A DNA stretch of 64,000 nt from Nymphalis io (lineage: Eukaryota; Arthropoda; Insecta; Lepidoptera; Nymphalidae). The stretch spans positions 10,297,001-10,361,000 of the forward strand of contig NC_065895.1 in assembly GCF_905147045.1 (NCBI RefSeq), in the 5' to 3' direction. Made by a program: the position numbers and the translations under genes. This document shows, one piece after another, positions 1 through 13,457 of the stretch. A model generated the notes under the pieces. That model ran no database searches, was not told the DNA's origin, and saw nothing but the letters and a program-made list of their open reading frames with translations. Each line of letters starts with the position of its first letter. Positions within the stretch are counted from its first letter, which is position 1.

Positions 1-720
1 ATAACTTAAATGTTATTTAAGTGTTTTTAAGCTAGAATATATGATTACGTATAATTTAACTTTCTACTTAAACATAATGTATTCAAGTCAATTCAAAACT
101 ATTACATATAAACAAATAGACAACCGAAATAAATCACTTTACAAAATAGATAACGGCCTGCCTAAAATGGACAAGAATTAATGTTACAATAAGAAAGTCA
201 AAAGTCAATTTCATAAGTGAATTGAAATGTGTTTACACGTAAGGGATTACGTATAGTGAGGACTAGAAACCAACTGAGATATGTATCATCATTACAACAT
301 ACTTGCCATAGCACACCCACGCGCGGAGCCCGCCAGCGAGTCGAATAAGAAATAACTTTTCCAACCTATTATCTATATAGCCGAGTAATTACAGCAATCA
401 CTGGCAATTGGTTAACAATTATTATTGTCCAACCTATTTGTCATGTCGTTTTTGTTCGAAGATTATAATCTAATCGATATATATTACAAAGTTTTTTTTT
501 ATATCTGATTTTTTTTTACATTTTCTTTATTTTTATAAAATGGCAACGTCGTTACTGCTAGTGCGAAAGGTCGTAAATAAAATGATGCATGTTTTAATAT
601 AATATTTATATTATTCTTTCTGTAATTATGGAAACTAATCATTCCCGGGTTGGAATCCGTAAAACTCCGATGACATTCACGTGTCAGTTCACTATAGTTT
701 AACAAAATACATTAAATATA

Positions 721-1026
721 GCCGGGATGGCCTAGTGGTTAGAACGTGTGAATCTTAACCGATATTCGTGGGTTCAAGCCCGGGCAAGCACCACTGAATT
801 TTCATGTTCTTAATTTGTGTTTTTAATTCATCTCGTGCTTGACTGTGAAGGAAAACATCCTGAGGAAATCTGCATGTGCCTAATTTAATTGAAATTATGC
901 CACATGTGTATACTACCAAACTGCAATGGAGCAGCGTGGTGGAATAAACTCCAAACTTTCCCCTCAAAAGGGAGAAGAGGCCTTAGCCCAGCAGTGGGAC
1001 GTTAACAGGCTGTTACTGTAAAAAAA
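721..1026 (+). mobile_element. SINE family B (tRNA-like head), complete
   Basis: It starts with a tRNA-like head with A box (tggcctagtgg) and B box (gggttcaagccc), and ends ggctgttactgtaaaaaa. The sequence aaaatacattaaa occurs before it (704-716) and after it (about 1023-1035), a target-site duplication. Confidence 0.85.
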
Positions 1027-1086
1027 TACATTAAAAGCAATTTGTGTATAATCAATTTGTCATTCTTTCTTGTCATATGTCATAGT

Positions 1087-1403
1087 GTAGGGCTATTGGT
1101 ATTGGTATTGGTATTGGTAGGGCTTTGTGCAAGCTCGTCTGGGTAGGTACCACCCACTCATCAGATATTCTACCGCAAAACAGCAGTACTTGATATTGTT
1201 GTGTTCCGGTTTGAAGGGTGAGTGAGCCAGTGTAATTACAGGCACAAGGGACATAAAATCTTAGTTCCCAAGGTTGGTGGCGCATTGGATATGTAAGCGA
1301 TGGTTGACATTTCTTACAATGCTAATGTCTAAGAGCGTTGGTGACCACTTACCATCAGGTGGCCCATCTGCTCGTCCGCCTTCCTATTCTATATAAAAAA
1401 AAA
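1087..1403 (+). mobile_element. SINE family A with an (attggt)n head
   Basis: About 290 bp matches the other family A copies here, from ggtagggctttgtgcaag to ccttcctattctata and a poly-A run. At the 5' end attggt is repeated about four times before ggtagggc. The family resembles the Metulj SINEs described from butterflies; I could not check this. Confidence 0.85.
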
Positions 1404-2093
1404 AGTGTAATAAACTTATTACTGAAATATTCACTGAAAATTCTTATTTAGAAAACGGCTTAAATGGCTTTTTTGTAATATTCATGATTACAGAAGCCCG
1501 CCATTTGCAAAGCCTGACAAAAACTTGCCCGAATTATCAAGATATTAAGGTTAATCCTTTTAGTATTTTTCGTGTTCGCGTTAAAGTACAAAGCTTAAAT
1601 CAATCGATTACAATAAGAACAGTAACGTTTTTGTTAAGAACATCGATTAATCTAATGGGTGGTCTTAATATAAAACCTTGATTACTTTTCGTTTAATTTA
1701 AATTGTTTTTTTTTTCAAAGTCTACATCATGTTTACAAACGAATATCATCGTTAGTATATCATAATGACTTTAGCTATTTATATGATAAAAAATATGAAC
1801 TTCAACTGTTAAAATATATTTATTTTATCGAATTATTTTGTATTTCAAAATAACTACATGCACCATTTAACTTTATAAGTAAAGCTAGTTTCAAGCCGCG
1901 GATTTACCTGCGTGTGAGATAGGATGTTTGATAACCTATGTATATAATTTTTTGTACCCAAGAGAACACGTATGCAAATAAATAAACAAATACATAAAAA
2001 AACAAACAAAGTAATAAATAAACTCAATTGTTAATTACACACAGAAATTTTCTTCAAATAAAATTAAGGCTATATCTAATAAAGCCGAGATGG

Positions 2094-2300
2094 CCCGGTG
2101 GTTAGAACACATGAATCTTAATCGAAGACTGGGCGATCAAAGGCAAGCACTAAGTATCATGTGTTCGACTTTTTCGTGAGGTAACCTGCATGACTATCAT
2201 GAAAATCTGTCATGAGTTTACTGCATATGATTGAAATATTCCAAACATTCTCCTCAAGAGGACTCCTTTACCCAGCAATGGGACATGTACAGTGTTACCT
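2094..2300 (+). mobile_element. SINE family B, diverged and internally shortened
   Basis: The head gccgagatggcccggtggttagaa is followed by a degenerate body and an end matching cccagcaatgggacatg. Confidence 0.7.
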
Positions 2301-2586
2301 TTTTTTACTTTTAGAGAATTTTAATATTAATATCAAATAACCGCAATGTTTCCGTAATTAGTTAAAACGTAGCATTAGACATGTACACGCCATACTGATT
2401 TCAGGAAACAAAGTGGCTTTAAATATATTCAAAATACTTCAATCAGCTGTCAACAACTCAATCTTTACTTTACACGCAACAACACAATATTCAATCATGA
2501 TTGGTGCACGTCACGAAACCATGTTAACATTCCTTGATTATATGTTATTATTATAGGTATATTTAACCTCAGTTAATTCGTAACTA

Positions 2587-3060
2587 GGAGTCAATTCTAT
2601 TAATTAATAACGATTACGATACGGTCCAGATTCTATTTCGATCCAACTTCGAACGAATCAGAACTGGATCGTTGATTTAGTAGAATAGGAAAAAGGTTTA
2701 ACGGCAACGATTACCTTTCGATTCGATTTTTTATATAGAATAGGTATAGGACGGACGAACATATGGGCCACCAGATGGTAAGTGGTCACCAACGCCTATA
2801 GACATAGGCATTGTTAAAAATGTTAACCATCGCTTACATCGCCAATGCGCCACCAACCTTGGGAACTAAGATGTTATGTCCCTTGTGCCTGAAATTATAC
2901 TTGCTTACTCACCCTTCAAACCGGAAGATATCAATACCAAGTACTGCTGTTTTGCGGTAGAATATCTGATGAGTGGGTGGTACCTACCCAGACGAGCTTG
3001 CACAAAGCCCTACCAACAGTAGTCGATTGCGATATAATGACAATTACATAGTAGAATTGA
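2587..3060 (+). mobile_element. Unnamed TIR element (MITE-like), copy 1, split by a SINE
   Basis: The left part 2587-2728 starts ggagtcaattcta. The right part, about 3020-3060, continues cgattgcgata and ends gtagaattg. Joined, they align with the copies at 18.2, 35.5 and 47.0 kb. A family A SINE interrupts it. Confidence 0.65.
2729..3019 (-). mobile_element. SINE family A inserted in TIR element copy 1
   Basis: Reverse-oriented copy, from the poly-T end (ttttttatatagaatagg) to ctaccaacag. The tcgatt motif on both sides may be the target duplication. Confidence 0.8.
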
Positions 3061-3828
3061 ACCTGAACATTAAACGAAGAAGACATTTCGACAGCAATGT
3101 TTTCTTGACCGCGTCAATCAAGTTTGTAACATATTTAAAAAAAACGACCTCTATTGTAATATAATATTATTGTATATGTATATTATATTTATCGTAATTT
3201 TATTCTAATGCATTATAATTATAAAATTAAATATTAACTGGCATAGTTCAAAACTATATTAATCTAATATAGCTAGTAACTATTTCGACTAGCTTTCGAA
3301 TGCAAAATAATTTAACATTTGACCATGTACTTACTGGTACGATGCCATGGAGAGACAGATGGATACGTCAAACTTATATGTATAACACTCTTCGTTTTTG
3401 ACGTCGTCGTCACTTAAACGGGTAACTATTATGAAAATAACGTAATTAAATCACTTTCCTTGAACAACTTCGCCAGTTTGCATAATATAATGACACGAAG
3501 ACTAGTTACCGAATAAGTATTGGTGCAAAATTCGAGAACTCGTTAGACCGAGAATAACTGACCGTGAAAATACATTTCATAAATACAAGCATAATTTGCA
3601 TGGATATATGAATATAATAATAAACGCCTTCACGTATGAACAAAATGGATTCGTATATAAAAAGTAACGAATCTATAAAGTTTTGCTGTGAAAACAGAAA
3701 AACGAAATATTTCCATCATTCATACTTTGTTTTGTTGTAAGGTTGTTGTGTGATTTAATGTTAAATGTGTTTGACTTCTTCACCATCGTCTTGTTTTTTT
3801 AATCTGTTTCGAGACATTGTTTTATTTT

Positions 3829-4093
3829 AAAAAGGCAGACTGGAAAATTTGCAACCAGATGGTATGTTGTCACCACGGCCCATGTACGTTGGCACTGTGA
3901 GAAATATTAACCATCCCTTATATCGCTAATGCGCAACTAACCTTGTAACTTAGATGTTATGTCCCTAGTGCCTGTAGTTACTGGCTTCCTCAACATTCAT
4001 ACCGGAATACAACAGTACTAAGTATTACTGTTTGACGGTAGAATATGTGAGAAGTGGATGGTACCTATCCAGACTGGCTTGCACAAAGCCCTA
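3829..4093 (-). mobile_element. SINE family A, old copy
   Basis: Diverged but collinear over its length (ccagatggtatgttgtcacc, cttgcacaaagcccta). Confidence 0.7.
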
Positions 4094-5695
4094 TTTTGAA
4101 TCTGCTATTATCTCTAACATGACTAAGAAATAGGATTTATTTAATTCAGGAAATATGCAAGTTCTGACTATAGAATCCCATTCAAATGCGTTTCCGTCAC
4201 GCACTTAGCTAGTTTTATTAATGGCTTGCGCAATTTAAATTACGTTCTGGATGTTGGTTGATTATGTAATGTTAAAATCTAACTCTCAAATTCAGTTACC
4301 GTAAATCGACATGCACTTAACATTCACAGTTGAATAACTGCTTAGGAAGTTTTATTATTCTCCTTATAAATTAACATAATGATCGTTGAGCAGTCATTTA
4401 TTTACTACTGGTACATACTAGTTCTACTATTAAATCATTTTGTTTGCTTTATAATACTTATGTAGCCATGCTTACTATCTTTATACTCTTTAAGAGCAGC
4501 CTTAAGCAAACAAAATTTTAGATTTCACCCGCGCGTCCTTTACACGCTTCTCGACGCACAGTCTCATTTCTATGCTATTTCTATCTTTTGCTTTATACCC
4601 CTATTAAGCGTAACTTCTCTGAACCTGATGACATTACAATTTTATGACCAAATATGATGACGGTTCTATATGTAACGTTGCAAGATGAAACGTTTTTAAT
4701 CAAACACGTGGACTTTTTTTACACGTTTTTTTCCTATTCAATGAAATAAATGGTTTTTTACACTTTTGTCGAATAATCATTGTGACAGGCATAGGCAGTT
4801 TCTATACCGAATGATGAAATGTACAGCAAATTATGGACAATTGAAAACACGTACCCATATTTACTTATGTTGCATATTTAGTTGCAACTTAAATGGAACG
4901 ACGTTAAAATCCAACAATAGGTTTGCATACATGAATAACGGATCGAATAATATTAGAGGCACCATTTGCAGAATATCTTGCAATGACTTACATTCTGCTT
5001 AAACCCATACACACACTTAAAAACATTAAGGATATTCAACTTTTAATATAACTAACGTAAAATGCGAAAGTTTGTGTGGATATTTCTAATACTAAATTTC
5101 GTATAAAAGTTTGTTATGTCGTTGAATAGAAATATTTCTAATAAAAAAGAATATAATTTAATTTATGCTACGATAGGTATTTGGTAGTTTAATAAACGGC
5201 ACAGAGTATTACAAGATGTCAAGGATTAAATATATGGTAATAACCCCAAGCGAACGGATATATACGTGACAAGATAACGACAGAGGCGCAAAACAGTATA
5301 ATTCACTTGAAATGTCCAGTGTCATTTTGTTATGCTTCGGAGTATATCAACATGATGGAATGCGGTTCGTGAGTCGCACTCGATTGCAGGCTCGATAGTT
5401 GCTATTCACCTTGTACGCTGTAACGGCAGTCGCTTTTGCTATTAATAGTGTACTTTGCCATCGTTATGCCATGATTTTAAATCTGTAATTGACGTCCAAC
5501 CGTCTTTAAACGTTGTAATATCATATTACATGACATTACAACGTATAAATGTAGGCCATGTGTAAGGAAGTTAAAGAGATATCAATTTTGTTTTAAATGA
5601 AGGAAGAAATTTTACAGTTAAGATTGGTGCCTCTTAATTATGTCTTCTAACATTTTTTTTCATTGAATAGTACCTAACCACCACTCTAATAGTGT

Positions 5696-5982
5696 TTTTT
5701 TATAGTATAGGAAGACGGCATATGGACCATCTGATAGTAAGTGGTCACCAACGGCCATAGACATTGGCATTGTAAGAAATGTTAACCTCAAAAAAATTGT
5801 AAGAAATGCGCCACCAACCTTGGGAACTAAGATGTTATGTCCCTTGTGCCTGTTATTACACTGGCTCACTCACCCTTCAAACCGGAACACAACAATACCA
5901 AGTACTGTTGTTTTGCGATAGAATATCTGATGAGTGGGTGGTACTTACCCAGATGAGCTTGCACAAAGCTCTACCACCAGTA
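5696..5982 (-). mobile_element. SINE family A
   Basis: Runs from tttttttatagtataggaag to agctctaccaccag. Open frames of 69 residues over it on both strands are chance frames of the repeat. Confidence 0.8.
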
Positions 5983-7035
5983 TTGTATGCTTACGTTGAT
6001 TGTGCATATAGTTAGTCTCGCTTTATTTTCGCATAATAATGTATTGCTTTTACTGAATGTAATGAATTATGTGAGTCAAATAAATAAATGCGTTTCCTTC
6101 GTTCCCTCTTGTCATCTAACAATGTCACTTAATTATTATTTTTTTAGTAAGACTAAAAAATTATAATAAATTTAAAGATTATAAATTCCTATTGGAAACG
6201 TCTTGTGAATTTTTCCAAGAAAAATGATATTTAGAATGAAGTCAAGAAAAGTCACGTATAACGTATCTTATCAAATTCGCACAATTCACTGACGTGTTTT
6301 GCAGCTTTGCATTTTTGTGTACTCTCAAGAATAAAAACGGTTGTAAAATCATTATTTCATATTAAAAATATAATCTATCTTTGTTCAAAAAGGGCATAAG
6401 ATGATCTGATTTCGTTAGAGTAGTAAATTTTATTATCATATACGAACTTTTGTAAGGAAATTATTGCAACTGACGCGAATTTATATAAATAACTTTTATC
6501 GTTTGTAAAAATATAGACGACAAAACGGAGATACAAAATAAAATTTAATTCTTTGAATCATTAAATCATTCAACAATCATTGTTATTCTGGTGAAATCTA
6601 ACTCTAGTGCGACTTTTTCTACTGTATTATTTTAGAATAAAAATGTTCTAAATATATTGTATCATACAATAACTATATCTATCTTGAAACTAAAAAGAAA
6701 CAACATGTGAAAGTTATTCGACAATTAAATTAGTAGTTAGTTGGTCTTTGCGTGAAACTGAAAAAGAGTAAACTTTCCTTTTTATAAAATTAAAGCAAAG
6801 GTGATATTTAAAAAAAAATACCGCATATTTTTCCAAGAACTGCAACGAACTTTTACTTGAAGCAATAATTGACATTCACACAAGCCCTATCACATTTTAA
6901 TTTTTAATGATGATATTTTCTGATATCTCTCTCCTTGGACTTAATATGTATTATATAATTGAAATTGGCGAGGAAACAACGTTAAAATAATGTACTTATA
7001 AAATTGATTTATTATTAATGAGAAATTCGATAACC

Positions 7036-7094
7036 ATCATGATTTATGTAATATGTTGATACTTGAAGTATCAACATATTACATAAATCATGAT
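7036..7094. repeat. Near-perfect 59-bp palindrome
   Basis: Arms 7036-7063 and 7067-7094 are exact reverse complements (28 bp; atcatgatttatgtaatatg is the outer part) around a 3-base centre. Confidence 0.9.
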
Positions 7095-7724
7095 TAATTT
7101 GTTGACAGAATACATGTAAAATAAAGTGAAGTTACTGCGTTATTGTACAGAGTGAACTTCCCTAGCGGATGTTTTAAAATGAATGAACGTGTGATAGATA
7201 CGAAAACTACTGGTTCTTAGTTAAGAGTCTTGACAAAAGTTAACAAATGCTAGGTAACGATACCTGTGAAGTATACGAGTAAAGGGATATGCCTCGAGAC
7301 CTGCATTCAAATTGGGACTGGTCTCAAAGGATAAGGTCAATTATCAAAATCCATCCAGTTGTTTTAAGAACAAAGTGAGTTTATTTACATTTCTTTTGTA
7401 TTGTATAAAAAAAAACATTATTCCATTGTTACACATTTACCACGTTGTGAAAATTATTTAATCTCACAGGCAGAGAAATTCATATAAAATACATGTTGAT
7501 CTTAAACCAACGATACATTGATATGAATTCAACCTTTATTAATACATATTAGGTAGAAAGTAAATTCAACAATAATTTTTATAGTACTCCCGGTACGTGA
7601 AAACTAGTATTTTTCACTTTAGAAATCAAACTAGTTCTTATAGTACAAAATAATTTATTTTATGTACAGACATTTTTATAAAATAAAAAATTAAAATAAA
7701 AAGAACAAAATACACATTACAAAT

Positions 7725-8290
7725 TTAAAGCAGAAACACGCCGTCTAAAAGATTGTCCTGTGGCATTGTACCCAAGTAGCTGGCACTGTTGCCTCTCTGC
7801 ACTGCTAGACTCAGCCGTTGGGCTAAATAAGCGCCAGCTCTTGGGTCACCAGAAATGTGGACCAGTTTCTTAGAAATATCTTTTATGATTCTTTATGTAT
7901 CGGACGACCATAGACCCAATGTTTCAAAACCCAGCCCCGCAAATTCATATTCGTTGGACAAAAGTGAATATTTGCGGCGCTTGAATATTTGAGCAGCTGC
8001 CTTACGAGACGTATTCTTGATATGAGATACTGCCAGCGAATTGACGCAAGTTGCATCCCACACAAGAACACGTCCCATCGACCATGGCACTAATGTCGCT
8101 CCATTGGGTCTCTTGCCATCATCTTTGCATAAACCATTCGGTTCCAAAGTAGCAGGAATCGATGCTGTGGCAAAAGCCCGACGAAGTATGACATTAAGAG
8201 ATCCATGGCCATCGCATCCATATGTACGGCCAGCGCTTTTGCGGCAGCTAAGTTCATTGCGTCCGAAATGATCTACCTGGGTACCACTAT
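7725..8290 (-). pseudogene. Decayed transposon-associated ORF (SCRKSAGR / GKRPNG / LVWDATC family)
   Basis: On the minus strand one frame is open from about 8,290 to a stop at 7725-7727 except for one TAA at 7893-7895. It keeps the ordered motifs SCRKSAGR, DGKRPNG, LVPWSMGR.LVWDATC, SGDPRAG, LAQRLSLAVQRGN and LGTMPQ. I recall the same order from multicopy ORFs in many insect and cnidarian genomes that lie in mobile elements, but I cannot name the element class. It is 5'-truncated here (no start codon before the SCRK motif) and broken by the stop, so it is a remnant and not a host gene. Confidence 0.6.
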
Positions 8291-9012
8291 TTTGTTATAC
8301 TTTAACTTTGGTAATTTACGTGAGAAAATTAAAACAATGTACGTACATAACGATAAGCTATAAGTATCAAAGGTTAGTTCTAATATTTGCCGCTAATATT
8401 ATTTTCAAGACATTCAATAATATTTTGAATGAAGATTAAAGAAATTTAATTATCTCTCCTTTTACTGCTGGTTAATTAAGATTGACATATAACATATCTA
8501 TTCTGTTTGGACGACTAACTATTATTTAGGGGCCGATAAGAAATACTCTTAAATACAAAAACTAAAAATGGGAATCGAATCCCTAAATTCTTCTAATTTA
8601 CAGTGATTATCGCAAAGTCTATTAGCTTCTTTAGCGTTAACTCGCGTTCAATGACATCTGGTTTCACACCATGGTCACAGTCACGCTCGACAGAGAGTCA
8701 GCGTCTCACGAGTGTGACAAATATCACGTTACGAAAAAAACCTCAGACATTCGCAACGCAAAACGACAACAATTGATGACGGTTTTGGAGCCTTTTTTCC
8801 ATTAACGCCGAGGTATTAGATGTCGCTAAAATGTATTCGCTTTTTTTAAGTAATTACGTATTAAATTATATAAAGAAGGATTAATAACACCCAAACGGGC
8901 GAATCTAAACAAATATTTTATAGTTTCGCCTGTTGTGGGAGTAGATAGTGATATTAGGAATCATAAAATATTTCTCTTTGTGATTAAGAAAATTAATTAA
9001 AATAATTTTGCC

Positions 9013-9063
9013 CATCTGTATTTTAATGTTATCGAATGGATCAATAACATTAAAATACAGATG
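9013..9063. repeat. Inverted repeat, 20-bp arms
   Basis: catctgtattttaatgttat at 9013-9032 is the exact reverse complement of 9044-9063, with an 11-base loop. Confidence 0.9.
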
Positions 9064-10719
9064 CTTTAAATGAATAAGTTCATCATGACTTTCAATTATA
9101 AGATAATATATTAATATCTCAATCAATCTAAGATTATATCACCTTACAACAATCAGTTTTATAACAACGTTTGTTATTTATTTCAAATAAATAAACATCA
9201 CATGTGAAAATAGATTAAGGATTCATTGTATTACTCATAAACTACACTACACTTATGAGCCGCGTGTTATGTTACAACCTGTAAATCTTGTTATCTATTT
9301 TCCTTCCGTTCGAACTAGTCTCCGGGCTTGGTCGGTCAACGTCCTTATTTAAAAGTATTATACACATCTTTGCAGGTCGTATTGACTATACGAATACATT
9401 TTTTATTTACGTAGTAGCATCCGCATTTGAGTAAACATCTTTCGAAAATGGAATATGATAAAATATTAATCGCTTATCTGTGCTCCGTTGCCACAAAGCT
9501 ACTAATAGGCGTATTGTGTATAATTAATTGGCAACATAAAGTCACCTGTACAAATTAGTGTACTGGCAAGTTTTTATTTACAACAATTTGTATCTTTGAT
9601 GATTTCTATTTAGTTTTTATAGAAATAAAGTAGTTCAAATGCAAAAGAAACTATCACGAAATGAGGTTCTTAAAAAACTTTTTAAAGAAACGATTTAAAG
9701 AATCGCTGCAAAATTCTATTTTAAAGGCGTATATCATATTAGGTACAAAGTAATACTCTCAAATAATATTGTTTCTTTATATGACGTTAGGAAATGCAGT
9801 CCGCAATTTTGAATTAAAATATTATTACGTATTAAATTCCACAATGTATTTCAAAAGATATTGTTACTGTAAGTAATATCATTATTCAAGTATAAATCAA
9901 ACTTGCCAAACAAAGAATGATTGTTGACGTGAAATTTGAGGTTGGAAAATATCACTATTTAAGTCTTGAATTTCACATGAAGGAAGTGTAAAAAACACGT
10001 AAATATCTTATAAATTACAATGAGCAAAAAATCGGAGTATTCATTTTATGAACACAACGAACTATACAAAAATAATAATTTTGCAAATCTTTGAAATAAA
10101 TGTCCCTTTTGAAAAGTTTTTAAGTCATTGCAAACATTTATCCCTAACCTATGATATAAAAGAAAAATATACTTTTTTTCTTTTCGACAAAAAGTTACAT
10201 ACAATTAACTTTTTACCTAATCACATAACAGATAACATATTTAAAATATAAAATGTCAACATTTATCAAAACACATGATTGACCAACAAGAGAACTATTT
10301 AAACGAATGTTGTGTCCGATGAAATACTATAATGCTTAAATCTGTTGTAGATTAATTAATATTATATAATATAGTCTGTGGACCTTTCAAACATTAGCCA
10401 GTGACCTCTCTAATGACTTTAATAACGAAGTTACCTATTAAGGAAGTTGTTTGTGGAGGCGGACAATGTTTTACTTACGTTGTTCACTTAAATGGGTAAC
10501 AATTATGAAAATAATATAAGCACTTAAATCCCTGTATAATATAAAACGTCTTATAAATAAATATACTGTTATATATCTTATTTTTTTTGCACAAATATAC
10601 TGTATTTCTACTTCGTATATTTGCTTCTAGTTAACATTTTAGAAACACACTATTCTACAATTAACATATGGCTATATTACATAATATATATACTATATAC
10701 TAATACTTTGTGACTTATG

Positions 10720-10785
10720 GTAAGTACACGCATAAGGGACATGTGACCATTACCATTAGGTGGTACATATGATGGTCAACTTACC
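10720..10785 (+). repeat. Possible small fragment of SINE family A
   Basis: Short match to the end of the element (taagggacatgtgaccattaccattaggtgg). Too short and diverged for certainty. Confidence 0.3.
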
Positions 10786-13202
10786 CAAAATAAAAAATCA
10801 AGATATGAGTGTATGTTATCGTTGACCATCAAGACGATTTGATGGAATAGTTCAGTGCTTTTTTTCTCCTCTTTAGCGAACCGATTATTTTTCAGTAATT
10901 AATTGTTTTTAATTAAGATACAAGCTGCATTTGGGCATGATCTACCTGACATTAATTCTAGGGTTAAAGTTTTACAAAAATCGAAATTATTTAATATATA
11001 AATTAAGAGGCAAGTACAATTTAATGTCAATTGTTTTTGTTTGGCTGAATCCATGCCCTTTTTCGTTCTGACACAGTTATCTTCACAGGTCTTTACATAC
11101 TCTAAATTATACATTAAAAATTAATGAACTTATTTAACAATTCACCTAGTAGTTACACAGTAGACCTTTGTTCTTTGTATTACTGTTTAATGGTTACTTT
11201 TATTATTCAATTATTATTTAAACTTAATTAAAGTCAGCTTGTTTTACTCAATGAGTTAAAGTAAAACAATTTAACGTAGTTGTTTCATACATGTACTAGT
11301 AAGTTAAAATTATTTGGGTGGCCTTAATAGCAGAAAACTTAACTACGCCTACGAGTCAAGAATTCGGCTACAACCACATGCTAACGGTTGTTTGGCCATG
11401 TCAAGCCTTTTTGTTATTCATGCGACACTCAGAACATTTTCAAACTCAACGATGAATGAGAATACGTTGAATATTTAGCCAACTTCAATAAAAGAGTTAA
11501 AATAAACAAAGAAATATCGTCGTACTAATTTGCTCCACTTTCATTCCATTTTAGTTGATCTAGTGTATAAATTATAAGGCTGCAGATCTTAACGGCCTGA
11601 GACATTATCAAGAAGTTCCACAGTAGCAGTTTGAAGTTGCACATTCTTTTGACCAAGCCGTGGAGAACTTGGACTCGTTAATCAAGCCCTCAAAATGTAT
11701 CAGTAACGTTTGAGAATTCCACGTAGGAGCTGAATTATCGTTTTGAATGGCGTCGCTGTAGTCTGCCGTTCATGAGTTTCATTACGATACTAAACAACAT
11801 TGTAATTACATTTTTTTATCTAATGCTCATCGTTTGATAAATATTAAGCCTTGTTGTTTTTTTTAATTTGAGATTAACGCAAAGGACATTAAGCAGGAGT
11901 TATTAATTCTAATTTAACTTTCACTGTGATTAATTGCAGACAATGTATATAATAATATTTTCATGTCAATGTCAATAAATCATTAATTAAGAAGTTTAAT
12001 CGTCATATTTAAGATACTTAGTCGGTATAGTACGATTATATAAAAATAAAATGTCTTCATAAGTGAAAAAAGAATATAACGTTGGTAAATACGGTAGCTT
12101 TTTGTACAAAATGAGTATACTTAAGTTATTTGAATAAGTTCTACAAGAGTAAATGACATCATTGTTAATATTCCTCGGTGTGTGTGAATTAATAACCGGT
12201 CATTTTCCACTATTAGATAGTGTCAGTTCTAAAACTTGAATATTTGTTTTTACTAGTGTTCGTCCAGTAACAAAATTCGACCAAAATCATCATTGAAAAT
12301 TTGAGGACCATATATGGATTTTGGTAAACATTGTTATTTCTACTGTCATTACCAAATGTTTTTATTGATATATTTGATAACAACTATAAAATAATAATTA
12401 AATCTCTTCAATAGCTACCAAGCTAAAAACGAAAAGACTTATTTACATATAAATAACGAATAATCCTTGTGGTACTATAAAAAGTGAAGATTACAAAGCC
12501 TTCACCAACCGACTGAATTACGAATAAATTATAGTGTTTCGTGAGAAATTTGTTAGTTAACTAATAATAGCAAAATAGCGCCAATTACCACGAATATCAA
12601 TTGCCTCTAGTATAAATTTAATCAATTATAAAATTTATAACGAACTATTAATAATGCTCTTAGGTGAGAACGAGAGTAACTTATACGGTACACGATGCTT
12701 GTAAAATGCACTATTTCGTTCAATTTTGCTTTAAATTAATTACTCATGTAAGGTAATTTTATGTTGTTTCATCGACCTTTAACTCTTATATGTTAAAGTG
12801 ATTTAAAGGATTAAAGATAGCGTTAGGCTTTATTACGAGTGTGTAAAAAGATTACTGTGTTATAAAAATTTTATATTTTTTTTATGTTTTAGCGCTTTAG
12901 TTTGTTTTCATCAATTAATCAAAAACATTGATTGTCTAAATTTATATACGGATATAAGATCAAGCAAGGCAAAAATTCGAGATCCTAAGAAAAGTTATAT
13001 TAAGGTTACGTCATTGATAATGTAATGTTTAATTTTTTTATTTCCGAGTATATAACTTCCGATTTTAAATATTAACATATATTAACTATATACAAGATGT
13101 TGTCATCGGCAACAGGTGTAACGGGTAATATATTAAATTTAAATATTCTGACTTTGACAAATTTTAATAAAATAAAAATAAAAAGATGAGTTTAATTTAT
13201 GA

Positions 13203-13457
13203 GAGACCAAATAGCTGAGCGGATAGAATTTTAACCGAAAATCGCGAGTTCAAATCCAATCTTTAACCATTCTCACCTGACTTTTTATGTACTGTTTTTA
13301 TGTAATTAGCATACATTATTATCGTCTCGTGCAGAGCGGTGATGTAAAACATCGTAAGGAAAGCACAGTCGGACGATATAGTGCCACATGTGTGTCTTGT
13401 CCTTAAGAGAAGAGGTCTTTGCCTGATATTGAATAGAGAAATGCACGTTTACTTACG
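13203..13457 (+). mobile_element. SINE family B, old copy
   Basis: A-box-like agctgagcgg and B-box-like gagttcaaatcc are followed by atcgtctcgtgc, gccacatgtgtg and agaagaggtctttgcc, in family B order. Confidence 0.65.
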
